A DNA stretch of 64,000 nucleotides, from the NCBI GenBank assembly GCA_963750995.1, contig CAVVST010000005.1, positions 992,001 to 1,056,000 of the forward strand, in the 5' to 3' direction. Position numbers and translations under genes: made by a program. Shown here piece after piece: positions 53,392 to 62,842 of this stretch. The DNA is from CAVVST01 sp963750995 (lineage in GTDB: Bacteria > Acidobacteriota > Vicinamibacteria > Vicinamibacterales > UBA2999). The notes under the pieces were generated by a model. The model did not search any database, had not been told where the DNA came from, and saw only the letters and a list, made by a program, of their open reading frames with translations. Within the stretch, counting starts at the first letter, position 1; every line of letters starts with the position of its first letter.

Positions 53392-54582
53392 ATGCGGTGG
53401 CTGAGACAGACGATCGCGGTCATCGCGCTGAATCTGCGCACGATTCCAGCGCGGCTCAGCTCCTCTGCCGTGGCCATCGTCGGCATTGCCGGCGTCGTCG
53501 TCGTGTTCGTCTCGGTGCTCTCGATTGCCGCGGGGTTTTCCGCGGCCATGCAGGGGTCTGGTTCGTCCAGCCGCGCGCTCGTGATGCGGAGCGGAGCCGA
53601 CACCGAGATGACGAGCGGGCTGGAGGGGGCCGACATCGATGTGATCAAGCAGGCGCCGGGCATCCGCCGCGGGGGCTCGGGTCCGCTCGCCTCGGCGGAG
53701 CTCTACGTGATCATCGACGCCCCGAAACGATCGACGCCTGACGCGTCCGCCAACGTCCCGATGCGCGGCATCGAGCCGATTGGCGCGTCGGTACGCGAAG
53801 AAGTCTCGATCGTCGAAGGTCGCATGTTCCAGTTCGGCACGACCGAAGTCATCGTCGGCCGGGCAGCCAGCGGGCAGTTCATCAACATGCGGGTTGGCGA
53901 CACGATCGTCTCGGGCCAGAACCGCTGGCAGGTGGTCGGCATGTTCGAGGCGGACGGCGGCGTGGCCGAAACCGAGGTCTGGACGGACGTCCGGACGCTC
54001 CAGGGCGCCTATCGGCGCGGCAACACCTACCAGTCGGTGCTCGTGCAGCTCGACTCGAGCGACTCGTTCAACACGTTTCGCGACGCGCTCACCTCGAATC
54101 CGCAGGTCAACGTCGCAATCCGCCGCGAGAACGAGTACTACGCGGCGCAGTCGGTGGCGATGACGCGGCTGATCCGCGGAATCGGCTTCGCGATTGCTGC
54201 GCTCATGGGCATCGGGGCGGTCTTTGGCGCCATCCTGACGATGTACACCGCGGTCGCCACGCGCGCGCGCGAGATCGCGACGCTTCGCGCGCTCGGGTTC
54301 GACACGGCGGCGGTCCTGGTGTCGGTCCTCGTCGAATCGCTCACCCTGGGCGCGATCGGCGGCGCGATCGGCGGCCTCGCGGCCTACCTGGCATTCCACG
54401 GATACCAGACGTCGACGATGAACTTCCAGACATTCAGCCAGGTGGCGTTCGCGTTCCAGGTCACGCCGGCGCTGCTGGGGATGGGCCTCTTCTACGCCCT
54501 GGTGATGGGACTCATCGGCGGACTGCTGCCAGCCGTCCGCGCAGCGCGTCTGCCAATTCCGTCCGCGCTCCGCGAACTGTAA
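53392..54582 (+). CDS. MacB-like ABC permease 2
   Basis: A 396-residue permease with the same layout: N-terminal helix VAIVGIAGVVVVFVSVLSIA, periplasmic domain, three C-terminal helices and the coupling motif ATRAREIATLRALGFD. It starts one base after the previous stop. No outer-membrane TolC-like gene is in view, so export partner and substrate are unknown. Confidence 0.9.
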   Translation: MRWLRQTIAVIALNLRTIPARLSSSAVAIVGIAGVVVVFVSVLSIAAGFSAAMQGSGSSSRALVMRSGADTEMTSGLEGADIDVIKQAPGIRRGGSGPLASAELYVIIDAPKRSTPDASANVPMRGIEPIGASVREEVSIVEGRMFQFGTTEVIVGRAASGQFINMRVGDTIVSGQNRWQVVGMFEADGGVAETEVWTDVRTLQGAYRRGNTYQSVLVQLDSSDSFNTFRDALTSNPQVNVAIRRENEYYAAQSVAMTRLIRGIGFAIAALMGIGAVFGAILTMYTAVATRAREIATLRALGFDTAAVLVSVLVESLTLGAIGGAIGGLAAYLAFHGYQTSTMNFQTFSQVAFAFQVTPALLGMGLFYALVMGLIGGLLPAVRAARLPIPSALREL

Positions 54583-54605
54583 CGGGCGCTCGCGGGTGCA
54601 CTTCG

Positions 54606-54668
54606 TACGTAGTGTCCGCCTTCAGGCGGACCGAAGAACAAAGTCCGGCTGAAGCCGGACACTACTAC
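54606..54668. repeat. REPIN-like unit
   Basis: TAGTGTCCGCCTTCAGGCGG and GTCCGGCTGAAGCCGGACAC are two palindromes in inverted arrangement, bounded by GTAGTGTCCG/CGGACACTAC. The 320-base gap 54583-54902 contains two such units and a third palindrome family (54713-54784, AAACC...GGTTT). Confidence 0.8.
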
Positions 54669-54792
54669 GTAACAGGAGACCCGGACGTCTGGGATTACGT
54701 TTGATCGAAATCAAACCACGACGGCCACGACGAACACGACTCCAGAACCATGAGTTCGTGGCCCGTCGTGCCGTCGAGGTTTGAAAACCCTC

Positions 54793-54855
54793 GTACGTAG
54801 TGTCCGCCTTCAGGCGGACCGGGAACGAAGGTCCGGCTAAAGCCGGACGCCACGT
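54793..54855. repeat. REPIN-like unit
   Basis: Second copy of the unit at 54606, 126 bases away; its right arm is degenerate (CGGACGCCACG). Confidence 0.75.
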
Positions 54856-54902
54856 CCGTTACGGAATTCGTGGCCGTCGTGTCGTCGTGGTTTAACTCGG
54901 AA

Positions 54903-55340
54903 TCAGCGAACGAACCGCAGCACGCCACGTGGTGACGACAGCACCAGCGTGCTGTCCGACAGCGTGACCGTGCCTTCGCCACTCAGCAGGCGGGTGTACA
55001 CACTCTCGAACTCCATCGTTGGGCACGCGGCGCGCGTGCATGCCAGCGCCGGCCCCGCTGTCAGCGTCTGACCCGACAGCGCGAATGCCCCGCCGCAGGT
55101 GTTGCAGTCCGCCTGGGTTGACAGGCGGCCATCAGCGAAAGTCAGTGCGTAAGTGGTGCCGGCCGGCGTGGCCTGCTCCGCCTGGCCGGCTGGATGGATC
55201 GACACGAGCTTCCAGGTGCCGGACAACTGGCCGGGCGTCAGAGTCGACGAGGGTGATGTCAGGGTGGCAGGCGATTCGGAGCATCCTGCGACGAGGGACG
55301 CGAGAGCAACGAGACACACGAAAGCCCGAAGGGTATTCAT
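54903..55340 (-). CDS. META-domain lipoprotein
   Basis: The ATG (MNTLRAFVCLVALASLVAGC) gives a lipoprotein signal with lipobox LVAGC. The mature part has LSGTWKLVSI, YALTFADGRLSTQADCNTCG GAF and a final SSPRGVLRFVR, the HslJ/META pattern with C-N-x-C-G at the turn. Envelope-located; heat-shock or resistance associations are known for the family. Longer readings upstream are antisense noise. Confidence 0.85.
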   Translation of the reverse strand: MNTLRAFVCLVALASLVAGCSESPATLTSPSSTLTPGQLSGTWKLVSIHPAGQAEQATPAGTTYALTFADGRLSTQADCNTCGGAFALSGQTLTAGPALACTRAACPTMEFESVYTRLLSGEGTVTLSDSTLVLSSPRGVLRFVR

Positions 55341-55560
55341 ATCGGTGGTCACCGGCGCAAGCCCTGTGCCACAAGAATTATCCCAGTTTCTTTGTGATCC
55401 TGCCCGCGCAGTGACCCCAATGAGAAGCAACGTGAATCCCTTTGAGGTCAGGTCCGAGGTCCGGTGGCATCGGAGCGCCGATGTTCGCTTCAGTCCTCGC
55501 CATCGTTGATCCATGCGCTGCCGTACGGCCCCCCGACGTTCGACGGCAATAAGGAGAACT

Positions 55561-57678
55561 ATGGCTGTGAAGAGAAATGATCTTGCCCCGGACGCACTCG
55601 TGGTCGAGGGGCGCGTCGCACTGCAGGAGTTCAAGCCCGACGAGGGTGAGCTGCCGTTGCGGGCGTTTGCATTCGACTCGACCGGACGGCTCATTGGATC
55701 GGGCGACGTCGACGCCAAGGGCGCCTACCAGTTCCCCGTTTCCCTCAAGAAGCCGGGCGACGTGGAAGTCATCGTCGGTCCGGCCGTGGAAGCAGATATC
55801 GTCCGCCAGGCCAAACCCCCGTCGAATCGCTTCACGGAGAAGGATTGGAAGCGATCGGAGACTGGCGGCTACAGGCTCACGCCGGACCTCCAGATCGCGA
55901 GACCGATCTGGTGGCCGTGGCGGCCGATTCGCGTGTGCGTCCGCGGGCGCGTACGCAAGAACGAAGCGGGCCGGACACCGTGCCCCGTGCCGTTCACGAA
56001 GGTCGAAGTCTACGACGTGGATCGGGAAGGATGCCTGTGGCCGTATCTCAGGCCGCGGATTCCGGATCTCCTCGACAAGCCGGTATTCCGGCTCCCCGAG
56101 CTGCTCAAGCCGGGGCCGATCCCCGAACCGGATCCGATCGGCCCGATCGCCGGCTTCGCCGGGCGGATCGATCGCGTCGCGCTCAACCCGCAGCCGTTGC
56201 CGCCAGGCGGTGCGGTCGCTTTCGATCCGCAGCCGGACCCGCCGGGATTAGCGGTCGGTTTCAATCCGCAGCCGGAGCCGCCGTCGCCGGGCGCTGCCGT
56301 CGGTTTCAATCCCCAGCCCGATCCGCCGTTTCCAGCCTCGCTGCGCCGGGTCGGTGAGCTCAGTTCGCTTCCCGAGCGCATCGCCGCACGGCTGGACTCG
56401 CTGACGATTACCTCGCGCATCGCACCCTGGCTGATCTGGCCGCGCTGTTTCTACAGCAAGGCGATCGTCTGCAAGACGACGACGGACTGCGACGGGCGGT
56501 TCACCTGCTGCTTCTGGTGGTGGCCGTGGCACGTGCGCAACGGCCGGCTCCGCTTCGACTCGCGGCCGGACATCGTCATCAAGGTCACCCAGGTCATTGG
56601 CGGCTCGTCGCGGGTCATCTACCTCGACCCCTACACCAGCACGCGGTGGGATTCGTGGGGCGCCTACATCGACCTGCTCCTGGACGACGACGACATCGTG
56701 TGCGGCACCGGCTGCACGCCGAACCCTGATGGCCCGGTCGCCTTCTTCGTGCGCGTCGGTAACGACGAGGTGTACAAGATCAACCAGGCGAACGGACTCT
56801 TCGACGAGACGCCGTTCGGCGGCGCCTACAGCAACATGGCGTACGGCAGCAGCCTGAACCTTCACGCCGTCTTCGGCGATGCCCTGTCATCGGGGGCGCC
56901 GCAGTTCTACTACCGCCTGTCGATCTCCGGACCGACGACCGGCGGCGTGTTCAAGGACATCAAGGCCAAGCTGACCGACACGCGGGTCAACAAGGCTACG
57001 CTGTTCAGCGACGACTACGATCTCGGGCCCTTCACGGTGGGGACGACGGACAATCTGTACAAGGTCCGCGACACCGCCAACTACCACTGGTACAACCAGG
57101 ACTGGGTCGGCGCCTGGTACACGTCGTGGGCGAACGATCTCGAGACCTTCGTTCCAGACGAGGGTCAGTACACCGTGCGGCTTGAAGTGTTCGACAGCGC
57201 GGGGGTGAAACAGACCTCGGCGACGGTGGACTATCGCGACGGCACGGTGGCGCCGCCGAACGTGCTGCCGAGCATGGTGGATAGCTGCGATCTGATCCTC
57301 CATGTCGACAACAAGGCGCCGACGGTCTCGCTGTCGTTCCCCGCGGTCGTGAATCCGTGCGGCGTGGTGCCGATCACGTCCACGCCGTTCAACTTCACCG
57401 CCCACGTCAACCAGGAAAACGGCAGGCTGCATTCCTGGGGTCTTGGCTACGTGAAGGGGCTGAACATCGCCAGCGGCACGCTCGCCACGGCCACGTCAAA
57501 CAGCGGGCTCGCGGTGCCAGTGAATCAGCTGGTCTCGAGCGCGCCGATGACGGCTGGGCTGACGGGCACGTGTGCGTTCGCGCTGACGATCGGGGCGTGG
57601 TCGCATATCCGCAACGGCTACAGTCTCGTCTACCACGTGTCGCAGCCGTACGCGCTCGCGGTGGAGCGCTGCGGGTAG
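55561..57678 (+). CDS. Large protein with NPQPxPP repeats
   Basis: ATG after AAGGAG; 705 residues, no signal peptide. Residues 1-110 form a transthyretin-like sandwich; residues about 205-260 contain four near-repeats of (F/L)NPQPxPP with small Gly/Ala spacers, a motif known from scattered bacterial and plant proteins; the middle has a Cys/Trp-rich region (CKTTTDCDGRFTCCFWWWPW) and the end a beta-rich domain. Not recognised as an enzyme. It heads a compact operon with the next two genes. Confidence 0.65.
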   Translation: MAVKRNDLAPDALVVEGRVALQEFKPDEGELPLRAFAFDSTGRLIGSGDVDAKGAYQFPVSLKKPGDVEVIVGPAVEADIVRQAKPPSNRFTEKDWKRSETGGYRLTPDLQIARPIWWPWRPIRVCVRGRVRKNEAGRTPCPVPFTKVEVYDVDREGCLWPYLRPRIPDLLDKPVFRLPELLKPGPIPEPDPIGPIAGFAGRIDRVALNPQPLPPGGAVAFDPQPDPPGLAVGFNPQPEPPSPGAAVGFNPQPDPPFPASLRRVGELSSLPERIAARLDSLTITSRIAPWLIWPRCFYSKAIVCKTTTDCDGRFTCCFWWWPWHVRNGRLRFDSRPDIVIKVTQVIGGSSRVIYLDPYTSTRWDSWGAYIDLLLDDDDIVCGTGCTPNPDGPVAFFVRVGNDEVYKINQANGLFDETPFGGAYSNMAYGSSLNLHAVFGDALSSGAPQFYYRLSISGPTTGGVFKDIKAKLTDTRVNKATLFSDDYDLGPFTVGTTDNLYKVRDTANYHWYNQDWVGAWYTSWANDLETFVPDEGQYTVRLEVFDSAGVKQTSATVDYRDGTVAPPNVLPSMVDSCDLILHVDNKAPTVSLSFPAVVNPCGVVPITSTPFNFTAHVNQENGRLHSWGLGYVKGLNIASGTLATATSNSGLAVPVNQLVSSAPMTAGLTGTCAFALTIGAWSHIRNGYSLVYHVSQPYALAVERCG

Positions 57679-58001
57679 TGTCCTTTCTCGGGCTGACTCT
57701 CGGCATCCTCGGCGTGTGGCGGGTAACGCACCTGCTGCACGCCGAGGAGGGGCCGTGGCAATTGATTAGCCGGCTGCGCCGGCGAATGGGCGCCGGTGTC
57801 GCCGGGCAGGCAATGGGGTGTTTCAACTGCCTCAGCCTGTGGATCGCGGCCCCGTTCGCATTGTTCGTCGGGGCCAGCTGGGGTGATCGGGCACTCGCGT
57901 GGCCGGCGCTGTCGGCCGGCGCGATCGTGCTCGATCACGTCGTGGTTCGCCTTCGACTTCCGGAGGCGGCCGTCTACCAGGAAGATCCCGAGGAGGCGTG
58001 A
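57678..58001 (+). CDS. DUF1360 membrane protein
   Basis: GTG start overlapping the previous stop by one base (TAGTG). 107 residues: FLGLTLGILGVWRVTHLLHA EEGPW, then GCFNCLSLWIAAPFALFVG is the DUF1360 hallmark with CxxC, and a second helix AGAIVLDHVVV. Known in spore-coat-adjacent and photosynthetic accessory loci; here function unknown but clearly coupled to the large repeat protein. Confidence 0.85.
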   Translation: MSFLGLTLGILGVWRVTHLLHAEEGPWQLISRLRRRMGAGVAGQAMGCFNCLSLWIAAPFALFVGASWGDRALAWPALSAGAIVLDHVVVRLRLPEAAVYQEDPEEA

Positions 58002-58004
58002 CAG

Positions 58005-58289
58005 ATGTGTCAATGCGGACAGAACCGGGCAGGGATAGCGACACCCGCGGCGACGAACGGGCGGGCGCCATCCGCGTACGCCCCGCGCGCGGTCGCAGCG
58101 CCGACCATTCGCTACGAGTACACAGGCAAGACGGGGCTGACCGTGTTCGGCGGCGCGACGCGCCGTCGCTACCGGTTCGCGTCCAGCGGGGCCCAGATCG
58201 CCGTCGATCTCAGGGACGGCGCTTCGCTCGACCGCGTGCCGAACCTCCGGCGTGTCTCACCCCACACGCCGAGCCGAGCGGAGCTGTAG
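58005..58289 (+). CDS. Small protein with N-terminal MCQCG
   Basis: ATG four bases after the DUF1360 stop, with GAGGAGG upstream. 94 residues: CxC at the very start and a beta-rich core TIRYEYTGKTGLTVFGGATR RRYRF. No family recognised. It resembles small accessory subunits in operons with the NPQPxPP protein; the grouping suggests one surface or capsid-like system, which is speculation. Confidence 0.6.
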   Translation: MCQCGQNRAGIATPAATNGRAPSAYAPRAVAAPTIRYEYTGKTGLTVFGGATRRRYRFASSGAQIAVDLRDGASLDRVPNLRRVSPHTPSRAEL

Positions 58290-58343
58290 ACGCGGCGTCC
58301 GCCGCAGGGTCGTATAATTTCGGGACCCCTTACCGGGAGGACA

Positions 58344-60500
58344 TTGGCCGCCCCGCCTGCCCACATCGACAAGTACGAGCTGATCCGCCGCCTTGGCCAC
58401 GGCGGCATGGGCACGGTGTATCTCGGCCGGGACCCCGACCTGGATCGTCTCGTCGCAATCAAAGTATTGCGGGACCCGCTTTACGACGAGGAGCTGCTCG
58501 AGCGCTTCCTCCGTGAAGCGCGCGCGGCCGCGAAGCTGCGGCACGAGAACCTGATCACGATCTACGACATCGGGCAGCACGACCACCAGCCGTTCATGGC
58601 GATGGAGTACGTCGACGGCACGACGCTCGCCGCCGTCATCGCTGAACGCCAGCCGCTGCCGCTCGCCGAGAAACTGTCCTACGTCGAGCAGGTCTGCGCC
58701 GGCCTGCATTACGCCCACCGCGAGGGAATCATCCACCGGGACGTGAAGCCCGCAAACCTGATGCTGGACCGCCACCGCGTCATCCGCATCCTGGACTTCG
58801 GCATCGCGCGCATCGAGGGATCGGGGATGACCCAGGAGGGCGCGATGCTGGGCACGCTCAGCTACATGGCGCCGGAACAGATGCTCGGCCGCGCGGTCGA
58901 CTATCGAAGCGACATTTATGCGGTCGGCGCCGTCGCCTACGAGCTGCTGGCCGGTCAGAAGGCGTTCAACCTCGAGGCGGCGCTGCGTCCGCGGCTGCCC
59001 AGCGATGTACCCCTGCCGCTTGCGGAGTGCTGTCCCGGCCTGCCCCCCGGGCTCGACGAGATCGTGATGCGGGCGCTTGCGCCGCGGCCAGAAGACCGAT
59101 TCGCCGATCTTGACGAGGCACGAACGGCTCTTCGTGATGTACGTCGCCGAATCGATCCAGCGCTTCAGCTCGAGACGATTCCGCCGCGCTCACAGACGAG
59201 GCCGGGCGGCAGCCCTGCTACGCCGTCGCCACGGCCGGCGGCGGCGCCAACCGAGCTTCTTCCCAGGAATACGCCACGGGCTCGCAGTGCCGAGATCGAT
59301 CCGACGTTACCGCGAACTCCGTCTTCGAGAACGGGGACTACGCCAGCCGTTTCGGCATCGCCGGCACGGTCAACCTGGTCAACAGTCGCGATCGCCGCGT
59401 CAGTCGTGGCTCTCGTCGGCGCCATCGTCATTGCGATGTCGTGGTGGGGCGGCGGCGAGGAGGACGCGACGAGTGGGACCCGCGTGGAATCCGAAGCGTC
59501 GGCCGGCACAACTCCGAGCGTTCCGACTGCAGATGCAGACCCGCCACCTACGGCAGTGGTCACCCCGCCGCCCGACACATCGACGGTCCCCTCGCCCGAC
59601 GTCCCGAGTGCGACCGCAGCGCTTGAGGCCCGGCTGGATCGCATCACCGCGACCTATCGCAGCGGCGATCTGTCAGGCGCCCTCGAGCAGATCGCGCCGA
59701 CGCTGGCGACCAACGATGACGAGCGCGTGCGCCAGCTGGCGAAGACGATTGCCACGGCGGCGTATCAGATGATGAATGGCGCCGCCCGCGCCGCCGGCGC
59801 GCAGAACGCCGCTAACCTGTCGCCTGGCTCGTTCGGCGCCGCTGAACGCTCGAAGACACTTGCCGACGAAGCGCTGCGGCGCACTGACTACGTCCGTGTC
59901 GGAACCTACGCACTGGCAGCGTCTGACAACTACCGGCGGGCGGAAAAAGAGGCGCTGACCGCCGCGGCCACCGTCCCTTCGCCGCAGCCGGCGGTCGTTC
60001 CGACGGCAAACGTCTCTCCTCCCGTGCCCGCGCCGGCGGCGGCATCTGCTCCACCGCCCGCACCGGCTCCGATCGCAGCGGCCCCGGCTGCCGCCCCGGT
60101 CGGTGCGCCGGTGGCCGCGGCCGCTGCGCCACCCGCGCTGGACGCAGAACGATCCGGCATCATGCGGGCATTGACGCGATACCAGGACGCTTATCGAGAG
60201 CGCAGCGTCAAGCTGCTGCGAGACGTCTATCCATCGTTGCCGCGAGAAACAGGGCAGAAACTCGATCGGTCGTTCAACGATTGCCGCGCCTACGAAGTGT
60301 CGTTCCTCAACCCGCAACTGGCGCTGGCGCCTGACGACCCCACGTCGGCGACCGTCAACGTGCGATCGACCTACACCTGCCAGCCCAAGTCGCGCCAACC
60401 GGCGCAGCCGGCGTCGGTGCAGGACGTCTTTCTGCTGCGCAAACTCGGCGATGCCTGGTTGATCGAGAATGCGGGCGTCATGGACACCGGACGACGCTAG
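58344..60500 (+). CDS. Membrane Ser/Thr kinase with NTF2-like sensor
   Basis: TTG start after GGGAGG; 718 residues. Kinase domain 1-270 with GHGGMGTVYLG, VAIKVLR, HRDVKPANLMLD and DFGIARIEG. A Pro/Thr-rich juxtamembrane region precedes one transmembrane helix (about residues 346-368), then an extracytoplasmic helical part, an Ala/Pro linker and a C-terminal NTF2/DUF4440-like domain (IMRALTRYQDAYRERSVKLL). It would relay an outside signal by phosphorylation. No PASTA repeats. Confidence 0.9.
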   Translation: MAAPPAHIDKYELIRRLGHGGMGTVYLGRDPDLDRLVAIKVLRDPLYDEELLERFLREARAAAKLRHENLITIYDIGQHDHQPFMAMEYVDGTTLAAVIAERQPLPLAEKLSYVEQVCAGLHYAHREGIIHRDVKPANLMLDRHRVIRILDFGIARIEGSGMTQEGAMLGTLSYMAPEQMLGRAVDYRSDIYAVGAVAYELLAGQKAFNLEAALRPRLPSDVPLPLAECCPGLPPGLDEIVMRALAPRPEDRFADLDEARTALRDVRRRIDPALQLETIPPRSQTRPGGSPATPSPRPAAAPTELLPRNTPRARSAEIDPTLPRTPSSRTGTTPAVSASPARSTWSTVAIAASVVALVGAIVIAMSWWGGGEEDATSGTRVESEASAGTTPSVPTADADPPPTAVVTPPPDTSTVPSPDVPSATAALEARLDRITATYRSGDLSGALEQIAPTLATNDDERVRQLAKTIATAAYQMMNGAARAAGAQNAANLSPGSFGAAERSKTLADEALRRTDYVRVGTYALAASDNYRRAEKEALTAAATVPSPQPAVVPTANVSPPVPAPAAASAPPPAPAPIAAAPAAAPVGAPVAAAAAPPALDAERSGIMRALTRYQDAYRERSVKLLRDVYPSLPRETGQKLDRSFNDCRAYEVSFLNPQLALAPDDPTSATVNVRSTYTCQPKSRQPAQPASVQDVFLLRKLGDAWLIENAGVMDTGRR

Positions 60501-60510
60501 CAAACGAGTG

Positions 60511-60603
60511 CGTAGTGTCCGGCTTTAGCCGGACTGAACGCCGTCCTCGACTTCGCTCAGGGCACCCCGAGCAACGTCGAGGGGTGAAGGCGGACACTAC
60601 GTA
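60511..60603. repeat. REPIN-like unit with spacer
   Basis: CGTAGTGTCCGGCTTTAGCC at the left and GAAGGCGGACACTACGTACA at the right bound a 93-base unit with a different inner spacer, between the kinase and the SAP-like gene. Confidence 0.75.
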
Positions 60604-60672
60604 CACGTGAGATGCGTACACGTGAAACGCGCCGGCCAGGGCTGCGAGACCCGGGGTGACTGACAAACCACC

Positions 60673-61296
60673 ATGGCCAACGCCCTCTCGCCAACGATGA
60701 CGCTGCGCGAGTTCGAGAACGGTTACTGGTATCGCGACCAACTGAAGGACTTCGCCGAGCGCATCGGTATCCCCGCCGCGACGAAGCTGCGAAAAGACGA
60801 ACTCGAAAAAGCCATCGTGATGTTCCTGCGCACGGGCAGTGCTGCGTTGCCTACGAAGCGTTCATTGCGCAGGACGGGTGTAAAGGACGTTGAACGTGGC
60901 CTCCACCTGAAGCTCCGGATCGAGAACTACACGAGCAACCGTGAAACGAAGGGCTTCATCATCGAACAGGCCCGTCTGATGGCTCCGGATGTTCGCAAGA
61001 AATCCGGAGTCTGGTATCGCTTGAACCGCTGGCGAGAAGAACAGATCACGAGCGGCGCGCGCCCCACGTACGCTGATCTCGTCCGGCAGTACATTGTCTT
61101 GAACAAGATGCAGCGATTCGAGAGGATCCCTGTCGGCCGCTACAACAACTTCGTCGCTGATTTCCTCGCAGCCGACAAGAAGGCGACGCGTGCAGAAATC
61201 GTCGCCGCGTGGAATGAGCTCAAGAAGCTCGATGTCCCGAAGAACTATGTGTCGTGGGTCAAGGCGCGAGCGAACCGCGACGGAAAGAACCAATGA
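60673..61296 (+). CDS. SAP-domain-like protein
   Basis: A 207-residue protein. Residues about 10-50 (MTLREFENGYWYRDQLKDFA, LRKDELEKAIVMFLR) match the SAP helix-extended-helix of DNA-binding proteins. The rest is basic and helical (WREEQITSGARPTYADLVRQ YIVLNKMQRFERIP). A DNA-associated role is inferred. Likely expressed independently of the REP region before it. Confidence 0.7.
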   Translation: MANALSPTMTLREFENGYWYRDQLKDFAERIGIPAATKLRKDELEKAIVMFLRTGSAALPTKRSLRRTGVKDVERGLHLKLRIENYTSNRETKGFIIEQARLMAPDVRKKSGVWYRLNRWREEQITSGARPTYADLVRQYIVLNKMQRFERIPVGRYNNFVADFLAADKKATRAEIVAAWNELKKLDVPKNYVSWVKARANRDGKNQ

Positions 61297-61338
61297 CACC
61301 GCGGAGGGCCGGCCAGATTCAGCGCTCACCGCGGGCTG

Positions 61339-62178
61339 CTAGGGGGCCATCGTCACGATCGGACTGGCGACACGGATGCGGTTGCCGTTGACGTCGGTCC
61401 CGCTGAAGAACGCCTGGTAGGTCCCTGCCACCGGGCTGCACGCGTTGTAGGTGCGACGGCTGCCCCCGTCGACATCGGTGAACGGCATGTCGAGCACGGT
61501 GGCCGTCACCCCGCCGAAGTTTCGTCGCTCCTCGACAAGAAAGGTCGGGTCGAGAGTGACGTCGATGCCGGCGGTTTCAGCAATCTCGATGGTGAACGGA
61601 TATCCCGGCAATCCTCCGCAGGTGCTGCGGGCCACGGTGGTGCTGCCGAGGATGGTGATCGAGAGACTCGCGTTGTTGCCGAAGCTCCCCGGAATCGGAC
61701 TGACGGCGACCGCCTGCACCTGTGAAGTGGTGGACAGGCCCGGGCAGTTGTCGTAGGTAATCGACGGCGCGGACCAGGTGAGGTTGACACCGGCCAGCGA
61801 GCCGCTGACCTGGCCGCGCCCCTCGCACGACGTCGTCGCGCCCCCCAAACTCGCCGTAGTCACGACCAGCGTCGTCGCCTGGAAGGTGCCGCTTGCGAGG
61901 TTCCCGCTGACAATGCCGGTCAACGTGCCGGTGGTCCCGCCGACCTGAAAGCGTCCCACTATCTGATCCGCGCCGCGCATCACCAGGGAAAGATTCAACG
62001 ACTGCGCCGCTTCGCTCAGCGTGTAGCCGCCGCTCAGGCGGCGATAGGTGATCGTGCCGTTATACCGCGCCCCGCCGCCCCCGACCGCAAGCGGACTCGG
62101 CGAGCCGGGGAGGGTGCCTGGACTGCACGCGCCGACGCTCGTGGCGATGGCAACAACGAGAGCAAATCGTGTCCACAT
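61339..62178 (-). CDS. Hypothetical lipoprotein
   Basis: ATG gives MWTRFALVVAIATSVGACSP, a lipoprotein signal (SVGAC). The mature 260 residues are beta-rich with several Cys (TTSCEGRGQ, YDNCPG, RSTCGGL, YNACSP) that could pair in the periplasm. No domain recognised. It is two bases after the next gene upstream (barrel-like), so part of one operon. Confidence 0.68.
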   Translation of the reverse strand: MWTRFALVVAIATSVGACSPGTLPGSPSPLAVGGGGARYNGTITYRRLSGGYTLSEAAQSLNLSLVMRGADQIVGRFQVGGTTGTLTGIVSGNLASGTFQATTLVVTTASLGGATTSCEGRGQVSGSLAGVNLTWSAPSITYDNCPGLSTTSQVQAVAVSPIPGSFGNNASLSITILGSTTVARSTCGGLPGYPFTIEIAETAGIDVTLDPTFLVEERRNFGGVTATVLDMPFTDVDGGSRRTYNACSPVAGTYQAFFSGTDVNGNRIRVASPIVTMAP

Positions 62179-62180
62179 GA

Positions 62181-62840
62181 CTACCGGTCCTGTCCCAATA
62201 GATAAGAGAACGACAGGCTGACCACCTGAAAGCCCGGCATATTGAATCCGCCGCTGACCCTGACCTTGAGCCGCTCGCCGACAAGGGCAGCGGCAGCCAA
62301 CTCCGCGCGCGCGAGCGGAAGCCAGTCGATCTCGCGGCCGGCGGCGACGAACGCTTCCGGAAACCGCAGAGTGAAGTCGGTCGATGTGATGCCTCTGTAC
62401 GACCCGGTGACAAAGCCGCGAAGCTGGGCGATTCCACCGCCCAGATTGACGCCGATCTGCACGCGCTCGCCGGCCCGCGCGAAGGGGAAGAACCGGTGGA
62501 CTTCGAGCCCGAGCAGCTCGGCATCGTCCGCCACCACCAGCAGCACGTCGTCGGACCCCTCGATTGCGAGCGTGGATTCCTTGGACAGCCGCTTGTGAAT
62601 CAGCGAAACGCCCCACTCGCCGCCGAGCGTCGTTCCCCGGATGACGCCGACCCGGAACTCCGGGCCCTTCACGTCGAGCGTAGTCGCATCGAAGAGGTCC
62701 GCCAGCAGCGTGCCCGGCATGCTCCAGCGCGGGCTGACGCCGGCCGTGATGCCCCACGAGGTGTCATCGATCTGGGCCTGCGCGCGCCCGGGAAGCGCGA
62801 GGACGCCGACGCAGAGTAAAAGGCCGATCCTCATCGTCAT
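62181..62840 (-). CDS. Outer-membrane barrel-like protein
   Basis: ATG (MTMRIGLLLCVGVLALPG) with a signal ending RAQAQ. 219 residues of alternating strands (GITAGVSPRWSMPGT, EFRVGVIRGTTLGGEWGVSL, GVNLGGGIAQLRGFV) with final FSYLLGQDR. A second start two codons later is possible. Its start is three bases beyond the stop of the next barrel protein. Confidence 0.7.
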   Translation of the reverse strand: MTMRIGLLLCVGVLALPGRAQAQIDDTSWGITAGVSPRWSMPGTLLADLFDATTLDVKGPEFRVGVIRGTTLGGEWGVSLIHKRLSKESTLAIEGSDDVLLVVADDAELLGLEVHRFFPFARAGERVQIGVNLGGGIAQLRGFVTGSYRGITSTDFTLRFPEAFVAAGREIDWLPLARAELAAAALVGERLKVRVSGGFNMPGFQVVSLSFSYLLGQDR

Positions 62841-62842
62841 GC

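Noticed and set aside
54606..54855. Possible CRISPR array
   Set aside because: The repeats are palindromic REPIN-like units with no regular unique spacers, and no cas genes are in the window.
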